The position numbers and the translations under genes are program-made. The notes under the pieces were generated by a model that saw only the letters and a list, made by a program, of their open reading frames with translations, was not told where the DNA came from and did no database searches. 64,000 bases of DNA from Thiohalobacter thiocyanaticus (GTDB lineage: Bacteria; Pseudomonadota; Gammaproteobacteria; Thiohalobacterales; Thiohalobacteraceae), in NCBI RefSeq assembly GCF_002356355.1, contig NZ_AP018052.1:3026501-3090500 (forward strand). The letters run 5' to 3'. Below are positions 36,064 to 45,567 of this stretch, piece after piece; position 1 is the first letter of the stretch; every line of letters begins with the position of its first letter.

Positions 36064-36755
36064 CACAACCTGCAGAGACAACCGGTCCGATCGATGTACC
36101 GGTGACCTACCGCCGCGAATGGCAGGACGGCTTCGGTGCGCGCGGCTGGAAGCTGGACATCGCCATCGACGATGCATTCGTCATCGCCAGCACCGCCTAT
36201 ACCGGCGGCAACATCCCCACCTCGGTGCTGATTCATGACATCGTCGACCATCATCTGTGCGGCTTCACCCTGAGCGGCCACCGCGACGAGGCCATGGCCC
36301 TGGTTCAGCTGCGCGAACGCACCGGCACGGACATCCGCCCGGATTATTCCCAGATGGTGGATGAGGATATCCTGCAGGGACTGGTCAACGGCGAGGCGCC
36401 GGAGACCTTTCTGCCGCCGGACCTGGCACGACAGCTGCCCGAACAGGGCACGCCAGCCGAACGCATGCACGCGCTGCGGAAACGAATCGGGGAGCAGGCG
36501 CTGCGCGAGCGACTCATCACCCGCTTCTTCGAACTCGGCGAGCAGGGCCGGCAGCGAGCAGAACAGGCCTGGCGACGCCTGGGACTGGAATACGCACAAC
36601 GTGCGGCCATTGCCCTGGCGCTGCAGCGGCTGCTGGAACGGGCCGATGCCTGGATGCTGGAACAGGATATCGAGGCCCTGCAGGGGCGGTTCGTGATCAC
36701 CCCGGAGGAATGCCGGCTGGAGATGGACGGGCAGGTGTGGGAGGATAAGCCGTAG
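36060..36755 (+). CDS. Hypothetical protein coupled to a TetR regulator
   Basis: A 231-residue cytoplasmic protein, no signal peptide or membrane helix. The first half is mixed alpha/beta with SVLIHDIVDHHLCGFTLSG at about residues 54-72, a His/Asp-rich stretch (HDIVDHH) that could bind a metal; the second half is strongly helical and Arg/Glu/Leu-rich (AEQAWRRLGLEYAQRAAIALALQRLLERADAWM). Translation is coupled to tetR by a four-base overlap. The TAG stop (36753-36755) comes from a family A repeat. No family assignment is offered. Confidence 0.75.
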   Translation: MTQPAETTGPIDVPVTYRREWQDGFGARGWKLDIAIDDAFVIASTAYTGGNIPTSVLIHDIVDHHLCGFTLSGHRDEAMALVQLRERTGTDIRPDYSQMVDEDILQGLVNGEAPETFLPPDLARQLPEQGTPAERMHALRKRIGEQALRERLITRFFELGEQGRQRAEQAWRRLGLEYAQRAAIALALQRLLERADAWMLEQDIEALQGRFVITPEECRLEMDGQVWEDKP

Positions 36756-36829
36756 GTCGGGTTAGCGCAGCGTAACCCGACTTCCCGCGGCAGCTGTCGG
36801 GTTACGCCTTTCAGGCTGACCCGACCTGC
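36752..36829. repeat. Family A element, copy 6 (GGTCGGGT subtype)
   Basis: Begins GTAGGTCGGGTTAG and ends CTGACCCGACCTGC. It supplies the stop of the preceding gene and directly abuts the family E array at the end of the GGDEF-EAL gene. Confidence 0.9.
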
Positions 36830-36834
36830 ATTCT

Positions 36835-36857
36835 TCTCACTCCTCACTCCTTACTCC
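36835..36857. repeat. Family E 9-mer array, left of the GGDEF-EAL gene
   Basis: Two to three TCACTCCTC-type units overlap the last codons and the stop of the minus-strand GGDEF-EAL gene. An oppositely oriented array lies at 39449-39472, so the two arrays bracket that gene. Confidence 0.75.
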
Positions 36858-39299
36858 CACACCAAGATACCCGCACAGATCCTCCAGGCGCAGCGGCCGG
36901 CTGAACAGGTAACCCTGGCCGATATCGGCTTCGTGTTCGCTCAGGAAGTCAGCCTGGGCTTCGGTTTCCACGCCCTCGCCCACCACCTGGATGCCCAGCC
37001 CCTTCGCCATGGCGATAATGGCCAGACACAGGGCTGCATCGCCGGGGTCGGTGGAGATGTCACGGACGAAATCGCGGTCGATCTTGATTTCGCTGAAGGG
37101 GAAGCGCTTGAGGTAGCTCAACGAGGAATAACCGGTGCCGAAGTCATCCATGGACAGACGCATGCCCATACGCACCAGGGCATCCAGACAGCCCATGGTG
37201 GCCTCGTCGTCCTCGACCAGCAGGCTTTCGGTGATCTCGATGAGCAGACCGTCCGGTGCCAGCGCATACTCGTCCAGGTAATGGCGGAAGCGTTCCAGGA
37301 AGCTCGGCTCCCGGAGCTGGCGCGAGGAGATGTTGATGGAGACGGCCAGATGCCGCCCCAGGGTCCGGTTCAGGGCCGAGATGTCCGCGAACACCCGGTT
37401 GAGCATCCATTCACCGATGGGATTGATGAGACCGCTTTCCTCGGCCAGCGGGATGAAACGGTCCGGCGGCACCTCGCCGAAACGGCGGCTGCTCCAACGC
37501 ATCAGCGCCTCGCAGCCGATCACCTGACGGGTCTCGAGGTCAACCTGGGGCTGATAAACCATGTACAGCTCACCTCTTTCGACGGCGTGGCGCAGCTCGG
37601 TTTCCAGTTCCAGGCGCAGGGCAGCGTCGCGATTCATCTCCGGGGTGAAGAAGCGATAGGTGTTTCTGCCGGCCGCCTTGGCCCGGTACATGGCGGTATC
37701 GGCGTCGCTGAGCAGCACGTCCGGGTCCTGGCCGTCATCCGGGTAGACCGCAATGCCGATACTGGCGGAGACAATCAGTTCACGCTGTTCGATCTGTACG
37801 GGCCGGGACATCGCCTGCAGGATCTGTTCGGCAACGGCTTCTGCGCGTTCCAGTCCCTGAAGTTCGGGCAGCAGGACCAGGAACTCATCCCCGCCCCAGC
37901 GCGCCAGGGTCTCACCCGCCTCCAGCGTCGCCTGGAAACGCCCCGCTGCCTCCACCAGCAGCTTGTCGCCCACCCGATGGCCGAGCGAATCATTGATGTT
38001 CTTGAAATTGTCGAGGTCGATGAACATGGCCGCGACCTGGGTGTGATTGTGCGCCGCCCGGCTCAGCCCGACCTGCAGCCGGTCCATGGCCAGCGCCCGG
38101 TTGGGCAGGTGCGTCAGCTGATCATAGTTGGCCTGACGGATCAGTTGCTCTTCGGCACGTTTGCGGGCGGTGATGTCGGTGGCGACATGCACCATGCCCC
38201 TGAAGCCGTCGACGAGACCGAACGGTGCCAGCGAGTACTCGCGCCATTCGCCCGTCTCGCTCAGGTACTGCTCATAGCTGGACAGCGGCTGGCTGCTGTG
38301 GACATGCTGGCAGATGACGCACTCGGCCTGGGAATACTGCGCGGAGTGGAACAGATCATGGCAGTGCCGCCCGACCACCGCCTCCGGCTCCCGGCCTGCC
38401 CGGGTGGCCGCCGCCCGGTTCACCTGGCGGATGATGCCGTCGGCATCCACCAGCAGGGTCGGGTCGGGAATCGCGTCATAGGTGCTGGACCCCCGTGCCA
38501 GCACCCGGTAGGGCGCGGTCAGGGTGGTGCGGATGACGGCGTAGTAGATCAGCCAGAATGACAGCAGCTTGAGAATGTGTCCGATCAGAAGCGGGGTGCT
38601 GTAGACGCTGTGGTAGAGCGTGAAGGTCAGTTCGGCGGCCACGGTGAGCAGGATGGCGCCGATCATCAGGAAATAGATGTCCCGGTCCATGTGGCCGCGG
38701 TACCAGGTCAACAGGCCGGCCGAGGCCATCAGCAGCAGAATCACCACATATTCGCTGAGCACCTTGAACCGGGTCAGCCCCTCACCCTCGACATAGGCGT
38801 CGGGAATGACGCCGGAGAAGACCCAGCTCGCCAGCAGCCAGGCGATCAGGCCGAACAGCAGCAGCAGCGGTACGGGCTGGACCCTGCGGGTGAAGAACAG
38901 CGGGCCACTCAGCAGCAGCAGGGCCTCGAAATAGCGGGTTACGATCCAGAACTCGATCGTCATCCCGGCATCGGGCGCGGGGATCACACTCACACCCGGA
39001 AAGCTCAATGTATGCAGCAGGTCCAGGATGGCGATCCAGAAATACCCCACCCCGAGATACATCAGGTAGTGGTTGCGGGAAAAACTGTAGGTGTGCCACG
39101 CCACCACCGACAGGATGATGGCCACCATGATGGCGAACAGTTCGGCCAGGGTATGGAACAGGACGAAGTTGGTCTGGCTGATCAACACCAGCAGCAGGCT
39201 CAGACCGAGCGGGACCACCCAGCCGCGCCAGCCCGCGAAAGGCTCTGCCAGATAGCCCAGCCAGGACGGCTGGAGCACCTCTTCCAGACGCGTATTCAT
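36837..39299 (-). CDS. MASE3-PAS-GGDEF-EAL cyclic-di-GMP enzyme
   Basis: An 820-residue inner-membrane signalling protein. Residues 25-270 contain about eight hydrophobic helices, with FWIAILDLLHTLSFPGV typical of MASE3 sensors. A PAS domain follows (about 280-390, IPDPTLLVDADGIIRQVN), then GGDEF (about 395-555, with intact RWGGDEF near 470) and EAL (about 570-810, CEALMRW near 596, DDFGTGYSSLSYLKRFP). Both catalytic motifs look intact, so it may make and degrade cyclic-di-GMP. The PAS domain has several Cys (HCHDLFHS, CVICQHVHS). The C-terminal RSEE and the TGA stop fall in the family E array. PilZ receptors are encoded at 2.6-3.4 kb. Confidence 0.93.
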   Translation of the reverse strand: MNTRLEEVLQPSWLGYLAEPFAGWRGWVVPLGLSLLLVLISQTNFVLFHTLAELFAIMVAIILSVVAWHTYSFSRNHYLMYLGVGYFWIAILDLLHTLSFPGVSVIPAPDAGMTIEFWIVTRYFEALLLLSGPLFFTRRVQPVPLLLLFGLIAWLLASWVFSGVIPDAYVEGEGLTRFKVLSEYVVILLLMASAGLLTWYRGHMDRDIYFLMIGAILLTVAAELTFTLYHSVYSTPLLIGHILKLLSFWLIYYAVIRTTLTAPYRVLARGSSTYDAIPDPTLLVDADGIIRQVNRAAATRAGREPEAVVGRHCHDLFHSAQYSQAECVICQHVHSSQPLSSYEQYLSETGEWREYSLAPFGLVDGFRGMVHVATDITARKRAEEQLIRQANYDQLTHLPNRALAMDRLQVGLSRAAHNHTQVAAMFIDLDNFKNINDSLGHRVGDKLLVEAAGRFQATLEAGETLARWGGDEFLVLLPELQGLERAEAVAEQILQAMSRPVQIEQRELIVSASIGIAVYPDDGQDPDVLLSDADTAMYRAKAAGRNTYRFFTPEMNRDAALRLELETELRHAVERGELYMVYQPQVDLETRQVIGCEALMRWSSRRFGEVPPDRFIPLAEESGLINPIGEWMLNRVFADISALNRTLGRHLAVSINISSRQLREPSFLERFRHYLDEYALAPDGLLIEITESLLVEDDEATMGCLDALVRMGMRLSMDDFGTGYSSLSYLKRFPFSEIKIDRDFVRDISTDPGDAALCLAIIAMAKGLGIQVVGEGVETEAQADFLSEHEADIGQGYLFSRPLRLEDLCGYLGVGVRSEE

Positions 39300-39344
39300 C
39301 TTTATTTTCAGAGACCTGAAGTTATCTTGCCATTACCGCCGGCC

Positions 39345-39350
39345 ATTATA
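39345..39350 (-). promoter_or_regulatory. Putative -10 box of the GGDEF-EAL gene
   Basis: ATTATA on the plus strand reads TATAAT on the minus strand, a perfect -10 match, 46 bases before the start codon in an AT-rich stretch (39330-39430). The -35 region is not well conserved. Confidence 0.45.
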
Positions 39351-39448
39351 ACCATATTAATTTAATGGATATTAGCGGGGATGGGAGCGGGCATCAATAT
39401 CGATGTTAACGGATTGAAACAATTATTACTTTAGAGGAATCGGTGAAA

Positions 39449-39583
39449 GAGTGAGGAGTGAGGAGTGAGGAGATCTGTGGCCCGAGCCTCGACCGTCAGG
39501 CCTTTTCACTGCATGTCCCTCGGGCACCGGGATATGCGGCTACGGTTAAACAACGTCATCCCCGCGCAGGCGGGGATGACGTT
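39449..39583. repeat. Family E array followed by a family C hairpin
   Basis: GAGGAGTGA-type units at 39449-39472 and a perfect hairpin at 39552-39583 (AACGTCATCCCCGCG and its complement). The 298-base gap from 39300 to 39597 also holds the AT-rich promoter region of the upstream gene and no coding sequence. Confidence 0.8.
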
Positions 39584-39597
39584 GGTTGCTTGACGAC

Positions 39598-40536
39598 TTA
39601 CCAGGCCAGTCCGTGGCCGAAGCTTTCCTTGTAGCGCTCCTCGAACTCGGCGCGGCTGAAGCTGTGGTTCTGGGTGCCGTGCTTCTCGATCTTGATCGCC
39701 CCCATCATGGCGGCGATGCGACCGGTGGTCTCCCAATCCATATCATTCATCAGGCCGTAGAGCAGGCCGGCGCGGAAGGCATCGCCGCAGCCGGTCGGAT
39801 CATTGATTTCGTGCGGCCTGGCGGCCGGGATATCGATGCGCTTGTTCTTGAGATAGATCTCCGAGCCCTTGGCGCCGCGGGTGATGATCAGGGCCTCGAC
39901 CCGCTCGGCGATCTCGTGCGGCGACCAGCCGGTGCGTTCCTGGATCAGTTCGCCCTCATAGTCGTTGACGCAGACATAGCTGGCCTTGTCGATGAAATCC
40001 TTCAGGTCGTCGCCGCCGAACAGGGGCAGCCCCTGGCCCGGGTCGAAAATGAAGGGAATGCCGGCCTCGGCGAACTGGGTCGCGTGCTCGATCATGCCAT
40101 CCCGGCCGTCGGGCGAGACCATGCCCAGGGTCACGCCGCTGGCGTCCTGGACCCGGTTCTGATGCGCCAGATCCATCGCACCGGGATGGAAGGCGATGAT
40201 CTGGTTGTCGTCCATGTCGGTGGTGATGAAGGCCTGCGCGGTATAGGTCTCGTTGATCTGCTTGATGTGGTCGCGCGCGATGCCGTGCTGGTCCATCCAT
40301 TCGGCATAGGGGCCGAAGTCCGCGCCCACCGTGCCCATGGGCTTGCCCTCACCGCCCAGCAGCTTGAGGTTGTAGGCGATGTTGCCGGCGCAGCCGCCGA
40401 ACTCGCGGCGCATGTCCGGCACATGGAAGGCCACGTTCAGGATGTGGACCTTGTCGGGCAGGATGTGGTTCTTGAACTTGTCGTGGAACACCATGATGGT
40501 GTCATAGGCCATGGAACCACAGATCAGAGCAGACAT
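39598..40536 (-). CDS. PfkB-family sugar/nucleoside kinase
   Basis: A 312-residue ribokinase-fold kinase. The N-terminal GGCAGNIAYNLKLLGGEGKPMGTVGADFG is the PfkB signature 1, and EINDPTGCGDAFRAGLLYGLM (about residues 247-267) is signature 2 with the catalytic Asp and anion hole. GGAGGT lies before ATG 40536. Several such proteins act on adenosine or ribose; the sequence gives no clear choice, and the neighbours do not help. It is flanked on both sides by repeat elements. Confidence 0.9.
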   Translation of the reverse strand: MSALICGSMAYDTIMVFHDKFKNHILPDKVHILNVAFHVPDMRREFGGCAGNIAYNLKLLGGEGKPMGTVGADFGPYAEWMDQHGIARDHIKQINETYTAQAFITTDMDDNQIIAFHPGAMDLAHQNRVQDASGVTLGMVSPDGRDGMIEHATQFAEAGIPFIFDPGQGLPLFGGDDLKDFIDKASYVCVNDYEGELIQERTGWSPHEIAERVEALIITRGAKGSEIYLKNKRIDIPAARPHEINDPTGCGDAFRAGLLYGLMNDMDWETTGRIAAMMGAIKIEKHGTQNHSFSRAEFEERYKESFGHGLAW

Positions 40537-40587
40537 TCGGATACCTCCGTTACAGCTTTAAATGAATTCGATAAGAACCAGAGTAAT

Positions 40588-40842
40588 AGCCACGGAATAC
40601 ACGGAAAGCACGGACAATTCAAAGCAGGTTGGGTCAGGCGCGCAGCGCCGTAACCCAACAAGCCGCCTGCAGAACCAGAGACACCGTCATCCCCGCGTAG
40701 GCGGGGATCCAGTTGCCGCGGCGGTTTATGGATTCCCGCCTACGCGGGAATGACGGTGTAATACCGAAGCCATGTATTCTGCCGGGTTCCACCTGTTGAA
40801 TGGTTATGCCTTTGTCCGTGCTTTCCGTGTTTTCCGTGGCCA
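40588..40842. repeat. Family B nested element, copy 1
   Basis: Outer arms AGCCACGGAATACACGG... and ...TTTCCGTGGCC. Inside lie a family A half-hairpin (40625-40660, GGTTGGGT type) and a full family C palindrome (40681-40759). It fills the 308-base gap between pfkB and dgkA and ends two bases from the dgkA stop. Confidence 0.88.
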
Positions 40843-40844
40843 TC

Positions 40845-41210
40845 TCAGAAAAACAAAATCAGCGCCCAGACCGCGCCGGCCGTCAGCAGACTGGTCAGCA
40901 CCGCCGCCGAACCCATGTCCTTGGCGCGACCGGCCAGGGGGTGGTGCTCGTCACTGAAACGGTCGATGACCGTCTCCATGGCCGAGTTGAGCAGTTCGAC
41001 GATGGGCACCAGCATCCAGCTGGCGATCATCAGGGCCTTTTCCACACCGGTCTCGCCCAGCCACAGCGCCAGGGGGACGAATACCAGGGTGGCGGCCATT
41101 TCCTGGCGGAAGGCCGCCTCGTGGCGCAGTGCAGCGCTCCAGCCGCGCCAGGAGAAGCGGGTGGCGTTGATCAGACGGATGAAACCGGTATTGCCATCCG
41201 GTTTGCCCAC
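40845..41210 (-). CDS. dgkA: Diacylglycerol kinase DgkA
   Basis: A 121-residue trimeric-type membrane kinase that recycles diacylglycerol to phosphatidic acid. Diagnostic motifs are ALRHEAAFRQE and VELLNSAMETVIDRFSDEHHPLAGRAKDMGSAAV, with the active-site Glu and Asn-Ser-Ala. Three hydrophobic helices are visible. It starts at GTG 41210, two bases after the gcvPB stop; the gcvPB end supplies GGTGGAG as ribosome binding site. Cotranscription with gcv genes is likely. A family B element begins immediately after its stop. Confidence 0.95.
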   Translation of the reverse strand: MGKPDGNTGFIRLINATRFSWRGWSAALRHEAAFRQEMAATLVFVPLALWLGETGVEKALMIASWMLVPIVELLNSAMETVIDRFSDEHHPLAGRAKDMGSAAVLTSLLTAGAVWALILFF

Positions 41211-41212
41211 AT

Positions 41213-42661
41213 TCAGTTCTCCACCCAGGCGAGATCCAGCTCGCGCGCGGCGCGCACATCATCCAGACGCCGCACCGGCTGGGTGTGCGGGGCCTCCTTG
41301 AGCACTTCGGCGTTGGTCTCGGCCTCCTCCTGGATCTTCACCATGGCCTCGACGAAGCCGTCGAGTTCCTCGCGCGCCTCGGTCTCGGTCGGCTCGATGA
41401 GCAGGCATTCAGGCACCAGCAGCGGGAAGTAGGTGGTCGGGGCGTGATAGCCGTAGTCCAGCAGCCGCTTGGCGAAGTCCATGGCCGTCACATCCAGTTC
41501 CTTCTTCTGGCGCTTGAGGGTGACGATGAACTCGTGGGTGGCGCGGCGCCCGGGGAAGGCCAGGTCGAAGCCGGCCTCGCGCAGCTTCACCATCAGGTAG
41601 TTGGCATTGAGCGTGGCGAAGTCGGCGACGCGGTGCATGCCCTCGCGGCCCAGCAGCCGGGCATAGATGTAGGCACGCAGCAGCACGCCGGCATTGCCCA
41701 TGAAGGCCGACAGCCGGCCGATGCTCTGCGGCTTCTCCTTTTCGGTGATCCAGTGATAGCGGTCGCCGTCGCGGCCCACCATCGGCACCGGCAGGAACGG
41801 CTCCAGGCGCTCGGACACGCCCACCGGGCCGGCGCCCGGGCCGCCGCCGCCGTGCGGGGTGGAGAAGGTCTTGTGCAGGTTCATGTGGATGACGTCGAAA
41901 CCCATCACGCCGGGGCGCACCTTGCCCAGAATGGCGTTGAGGTTGGCACCGTCGTAGTAGAGCAGGCCGCCGGCCTCGTGCACGATGCGGGCGATCTCCT
42001 GGATCCTGCGCTCGAACACACCCAGGGTGGACGGGTTGGTCAGCATGATGCCCGCCGTCTGCGGGCCGACGGCCTCCTTCAGGGCCTCGAGATCCACATC
42101 GCCATCCTTCAGCGTGGGGATCTCGCGCACCTTGTAACCGCACATGGTGGCCGTGGCCGGGTTGGTGCCATGGGCGGCATCCGGGACGATGATCTCGCTG
42201 CGTTCAGTGTCACCACGCGCGTCGTGATAGGCGCGGATCATGGCCACACCGGTGAACTCGCCCTGGGCGCCGGCGGCCGGGGTCAGCGAGACCGCCTTCA
42301 TGCCGGTGATATCCTTGAGCATCTCCTGCAACTCGTACATGCAGGCCATGAAGCCCTGGCCGGTCGCGGCCGGCGCCAGCGGATGCCGGCCCAGGAAGCC
42401 GGGCAGCATGGCGTAGGTGTTGCAGGCCCGCGGATTGTACTTCATGGTGCAGGAACCCAGCGGATAGAACTGGGTGTCGATGGAGAAGTTCTTCTGCGAC
42501 AGCCGCGTGTAGTGACGCACCGCCTGCAGCTCGGACACCTCGGGCAGCCCGGGCACGTCCTCGCGTCGCAGGCCGGCGGGGATGTCGCTGACATCCGCCA
42601 GCTCGCGCGGCGAATGGCCGGGGGCCTCGCGGCCGGATCGGGAATGTTCAAAAATCAGCAT
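41213..42661 (-). CDS. gcvPB: Glycine dehydrogenase (decarboxylating) subunit 2
   Basis: The 482-residue PLP-binding subunit of the two-subunit P protein, which decarboxylates glycine and passes the aminomethyl group to GcvH. The PLP lysine lies in [18 protein letters not shown] (around residue 263). The N-terminus ([44 protein letters not shown]) is typical of subunit 2. It is separated from gcvPA by tpx and two repeat elements, an unusual split of the operon. dgkA follows directly. Confidence 0.96.
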   Translation of the reverse strand: MLIFEHSRSGREAPGHSPRELADVSDIPAGLRREDVPGLPEVSELQAVRHYTRLSQKNFSIDTQFYPLGSCTMKYNPRACNTYAMLPGFLGRHPLAPAATGQGFMACMYELQEMLKDITGMKAVSLTPAAGAQGEFTGVAMIRAYHDARGDTERSEIIVPDAAHGTNPATATMCGYKVREIPTLKDGDVDLEALKEAVGPQTAGIMLTNPSTLGVFERRIQEIARIVHEAGGLLYYDGANLNAILGKVRPGVMGFDVIHMNLHKTFSTPHGGGGPGAGPVGVSERLEPFLPVPMVGRDGDRYHWITEKEKPQSIGRLSAFMGNAGVLLRAYIYARLLGREGMHRVADFATLNANYLMVKLREAGFDLAFPGRRATHEFIVTLKRQKKELDVTAMDFAKRLLDYGYHAPTTYFPLLVPECLLIEPTETEAREELDGFVEAMVKIQEEAETNAEVLKEAPHTQPVRRLDDVRAARELDLAWVEN

Positions 42662-42693
42662 GATTCAAATGTCTCGTCGGTAAAAGTTCTTGC

Positions 42694-42823
42694 AAGAGCG
42701 CCACGGAATACACGGAAAACACTGAATGTTTTGTTGTCATCGCCGGGCGCGCAGCGCCCGGGCGATGACCCAAGGCTGTCACATAGATATTTCCGTGATT
42801 TCCGTGTATTCCGTGGCGCTCTT
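42694..42823. repeat. Family B nested element, copy 2
   Basis: Outer arms AAGAGCGCCACGGAATACAC... and ...TCCGTGGCGCTCTT enclose a strong inner hairpin (42736-42769, GTCATCGCCGGGCGC type, family D). It fills the gap between gcvPB and tpx. Confidence 0.9.
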
Positions 42824-42840
42824 CTCTTGATCTTAAAAAT

Positions 42841-43338
42841 TCACAACGCCGCGATGGCCTTGTCGTAATCCGGCTCCTGGGTGATCTCGGGCACCTGCTC
42901 GGCGTGGACCACCCGGTCGTTCTCGTCAGCCACCACCACGGCGCGGGAGTTGATGCCCGCCAGCGGGCCGTCGGTGATCAGCACGCCGTAGTCCTTGCCG
43001 AAGTTGCGGTCGCGCATCATCGACAGGGCCTGCACCTTGTCGATGTTCTCGGCGCTGCAGAAGCGACCCAGGGCAAAGGGCAGGTCGGCGGAGACGGTCA
43101 GCACCACCACGTCATCGCGGCCGCCGGCCAGCTGGTCGAACTTGCGCGTGGAGGCGGCGCATACGCCCGTGTCCAGGCTGGGCACGATGTTGATCAGCTT
43201 CTTCTTGCCCTTGAAGCTGGCCAGACTCACGTCATTGAGATCCTTGTCCACCAGCTTGAAGTCAGGCAGCTGGCTGCCGACGGCCGGCAGTTCGCCGATG
43301 GTGTTGATCGGATTACCTTCCAGCGTGATTTGTGCCAT
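42841..43338 (-). CDS. tpx: Thiol peroxidase Tpx
   Basis: A 165-residue atypical 2-Cys peroxiredoxin that reduces peroxides with thioredoxin. Peroxidatic Cys60 lies in PSLDTGVCAAST and resolving Cys94 in GRFCSAENI, matching the Tpx spacing. A very strong AGGAGGTG ribosome binding site precedes ATG 43338. It interrupts the glycine cleavage cluster between gcvPA and gcvPB and is flanked by family B elements on both sides, which may mean it is transcribed separately or was moved in. Confidence 0.97.
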   Translation of the reverse strand: MAQITLEGNPINTIGELPAVGSQLPDFKLVDKDLNDVSLASFKGKKKLINIVPSLDTGVCAASTRKFDQLAGGRDDVVVLTVSADLPFALGRFCSAENIDKVQALSMMRDRNFGKDYGVLITDGPLAGINSRAVVVADENDRVVHAEQVPEITQEPDYDKAIAAL

Positions 43339-43388
43339 GGTCCACCTCCTGGTGCCTGTGTGTTGATGACATCCCGATTCCGGTTTTC

Positions 43389-43595
43389 ATAGCCACGGAA
43401 AACACCGAAAGCACGGACAATTCCATGTAGGTTGGGTTAGGCGCGAAGCGCCGTAACCCAACAAGACACCGTACAAGGGTCAACCGCAGCGCAACCCGAC
43501 AACGTCCGCGGAATTCGTCGGGTTACGCCCTGCGGGCTAACCCGACCTACGCGTTCATTATTTCTGTCCGTGCTTTCCGTGTTTTCCGTGGCCAT
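43389..43595. repeat. Family B nested element, copy 3
   Basis: Outer arms ATAGCCACGGAAAACACC... and ...GTTTTCCGTGGCCAT enclose a long family A region (43427-43550) with one GGTTGGGT-type and one GTCGGGT-type hairpin, so three element types are stacked. It fills the gap between tpx and gcvPA. Confidence 0.88.
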
Positions 43596-43618
43596 CATCT
43601 CGTATCGCCTCAAATCGC

Positions 43619-45019
43619 TCAGGCGAGCTTCGGTTTGGACGTACGCCCGGCATCGGCGCGCTCGCCAACGACCCGGTTCAACGCATCCGCGTAGCGGTCC
43701 AGGTCCTGCCCGGTCTTGGTCTCGGTGGCGCAGACCAGCAGGCAGTCCTCCAGTTCGGGGTAGTCCTGCGCCAGGGCGTAGCCGGCGATCAGGTTATCCT
43801 CGGCCAGCCCGGGTAGGATGCTGTCCAGCGGCGCTCCCACCTTGAGCACGCACTCGTGGAAATAGGGCCGGTTGAACACCGGTCCGACATGAGCGTTGTC
43901 GCGGAACCGCTGCACCAGCGCACGGGTGTTGGCATGGCTGGCCGCGGCAATGCGCTGCAGCCCGGCGCCGCCGACGATGGCCATGAAGATGGTCGAGGCG
44001 GTCACCAGCAGGCCCTGATTGGTGCAGATGTTGGAGGTCGCCTTGGAGCGGCGGATATGCTGCTCGCGTGCCTGCAGGGTCAGGGTGTAGCCGGTGCGGC
44101 CGTCGCGGTCGACGGTGCGGCCGACGATGCGCCCGGGCATCTGGCGCACGTGTTCCTTGCGGCAGCACATGTAACCGTAGTAGGGCCCGCCGGAGGACAG
44201 CGGCACGCCCAGCGGCTGGCCCTCGCCGCAGGCGATGTCGGCACCCTTCTCGCCCCAGCGCCCCGGCGGGGTGAGCAGGGCCGCGGCCATGGGATTGGCC
44301 ACGGCGATGACCAGTGCGCCGTTGGCGTGGGCCCAGTCGGTCAGGTCGTCCACGTCCTCGAGGATGCCGAAGAAGTTGGGCTGGGCGATCACCAGGGCGG
44401 TGATGTCCTCGCCCTCGTACTGCTTCAGTGCCTCGACCGGGGTATGGCCGCCGGCCGGATCGTAGGGGACCTCGACCAGATCGATGTCCTGATTGTCGAC
44501 AATAGTGCGGGTGGTGGCGCGATAGGTCGGATGCACGGCCACCGGCATCAGTACCTTGCGCGACTTCGACTTGCGATTGGCCCGCACCGCCATCAGCACC
44601 GCCTCGGCCAGCGCCGAGGCGCCGTCGTAGAGCGAGGCGTTGGAGGCGTCCATGGCCATCAGCCGCGTCATCATGGTCTGGTATTCGTAGATCACCTGCA
44701 GCGTGCCCTGGCTGGCCTCGGCCTGGTAGGGCGTATAGGCGCTGTAGAACTCGCCACGGGTGGTGATCTCCCACACCGCCGCCGGGATGTGGTGCTCGTA
44801 GGCGCCGGCGCCGATGAAGTTCAGCGGCCGGCCGTCCTGTTCGGCGCGCTCCAGCATCAGCCGGGCCAGTTCGGGCTCGCCCAGGGTCTCGGGCACTCCG
44901 TCCAGGTGCTTGATGCGCAGATCCTGCGGGATCTCGTCGAACAGGGCCTCAATGCTCTCGGCCCCGATGGCCTCGAGCATGGCGCGGATGTCATCTTCTG
45001 TGTGCGGAATAAAAGGCAT
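43619..45019 (-). CDS. gcvPA: Glycine dehydrogenase (decarboxylating) subunit 1
   Basis: A 466-residue subunit of the two-chain P protein, lacking the PLP lysine found in subunit 2. Starts [19 protein letters not shown], with family landmarks [41 protein letters not shown] and the second half [25 protein letters not shown] 45019 is preferred to a TTG at 45025. It follows gcvH with a family A element between them and belongs to the riboswitch-controlled gcvT-gcvH-gcvPA run. Confidence 0.96.
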   Translation of the reverse strand: MPFIPHTEDDIRAMLEAIGAESIEALFDEIPQDLRIKHLDGVPETLGEPELARLMLERAEQDGRPLNFIGAGAYEHHIPAAVWEITTRGEFYSAYTPYQAEASQGTLQVIYEYQTMMTRLMAMDASNASLYDGASALAEAVLMAVRANRKSKSRKVLMPVAVHPTYRATTRTIVDNQDIDLVEVPYDPAGGHTPVEALKQYEGEDITALVIAQPNFFGILEDVDDLTDWAHANGALVIAVANPMAAALLTPPGRWGEKGADIACGEGQPLGVPLSSGGPYYGYMCCRKEHVRQMPGRIVGRTVDRDGRTGYTLTLQAREQHIRRSKATSNICTNQGLLVTASTIFMAIVGGAGLQRIAAASHANTRALVQRFRDNAHVGPVFNRPYFHECVLKVGAPLDSILPGLAEDNLIAGYALAQDYPELEDCLLVCATETKTGQDLDRYADALNRVVGERADAGRTSKPKLA

Positions 45020-45045
45020 ATTCAATCAGCTGCAGATTCTCAAAT

Positions 45046-45126
45046 GTAGGATGGGTGAAGGCGCGCAGCGCCGTAACCCATCGCGGCCAGGCAATGATGG
45101 GTTGCGCTTCGCTCCACCCATCCTAC
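45046..45126. repeat. Family A element, copy 9 (GGATGGGT subtype)
   Basis: Begins GTAGGATGGGTGAAGG and ends CTCCACCCATCCTAC, 81 bases, between gcvH and gcvPA. It ends 12 bases from the gcvH stop. Confidence 0.9.
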
Positions 45127-45138
45127 TCTGGGCATGAA

Positions 45139-45534
45139 TCAGTGCTCCTCGGACTCGAGGAAGGCCTGATAGGCTTCGGCATCCATCAGTCCGTCCAGTT
45201 CGCTGCTGTCGCCCGGGTTGAGCTTCATCAGCCAGCCGTCCCCGAAGGGATCCTGGTTGACCAGTTCCGGGCTGTCGGCCAGGGCATCGTTGCCCTCGGT
45301 GACCTCGCCGGCAATGGGCGCGTAGACGTCGGAAGCGGCCTTCACGGACTCCACCACGGCGCAGGCATCGCCCGCGGCGAAACTGGTTCCCGCCTCGGGC
45401 ACCTCGATATAGACCATGTCACCGAGCTGGTCCTGGGCGTGATCGGTGATGCCGACCACGACGCTGCCGTCGGCCTCGATGCGCACCCATTCATGGCTTT
45501 TGGTGTATTTGAGTTCGCCGGGTACTTCGCTCAT
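45139..45534 (-). CDS. gcvH: Glycine cleavage system H protein
   Basis: A 131-residue lipoyl carrier that shuttles the aminomethyl group between P, T and L proteins. The lipoylated Lys65 lies in [13 protein letters not shown], and the N-terminus [15 protein letters not shown] is typical. LipB and LipA (0.7-2.4 kb) would modify Lys65. GAGGA lies eight bases before ATG 45534. Middle gene of the riboswitch-led gcvT-gcvH-gcvPA group. Confidence 0.97.
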   Translation of the reverse strand: MSEVPGELKYTKSHEWVRIEADGSVVVGITDHAQDQLGDMVYIEVPEAGTSFAAGDACAVVESVKAASDVYAPIAGEVTEGNDALADSPELVNQDPFGDGWLMKLNPGDSSELDGLMDAEAYQAFLESEEH

Positions 45535-45567
45535 CTATCTGTCCTCTTCGTTGTGAGGTGTAATTTA

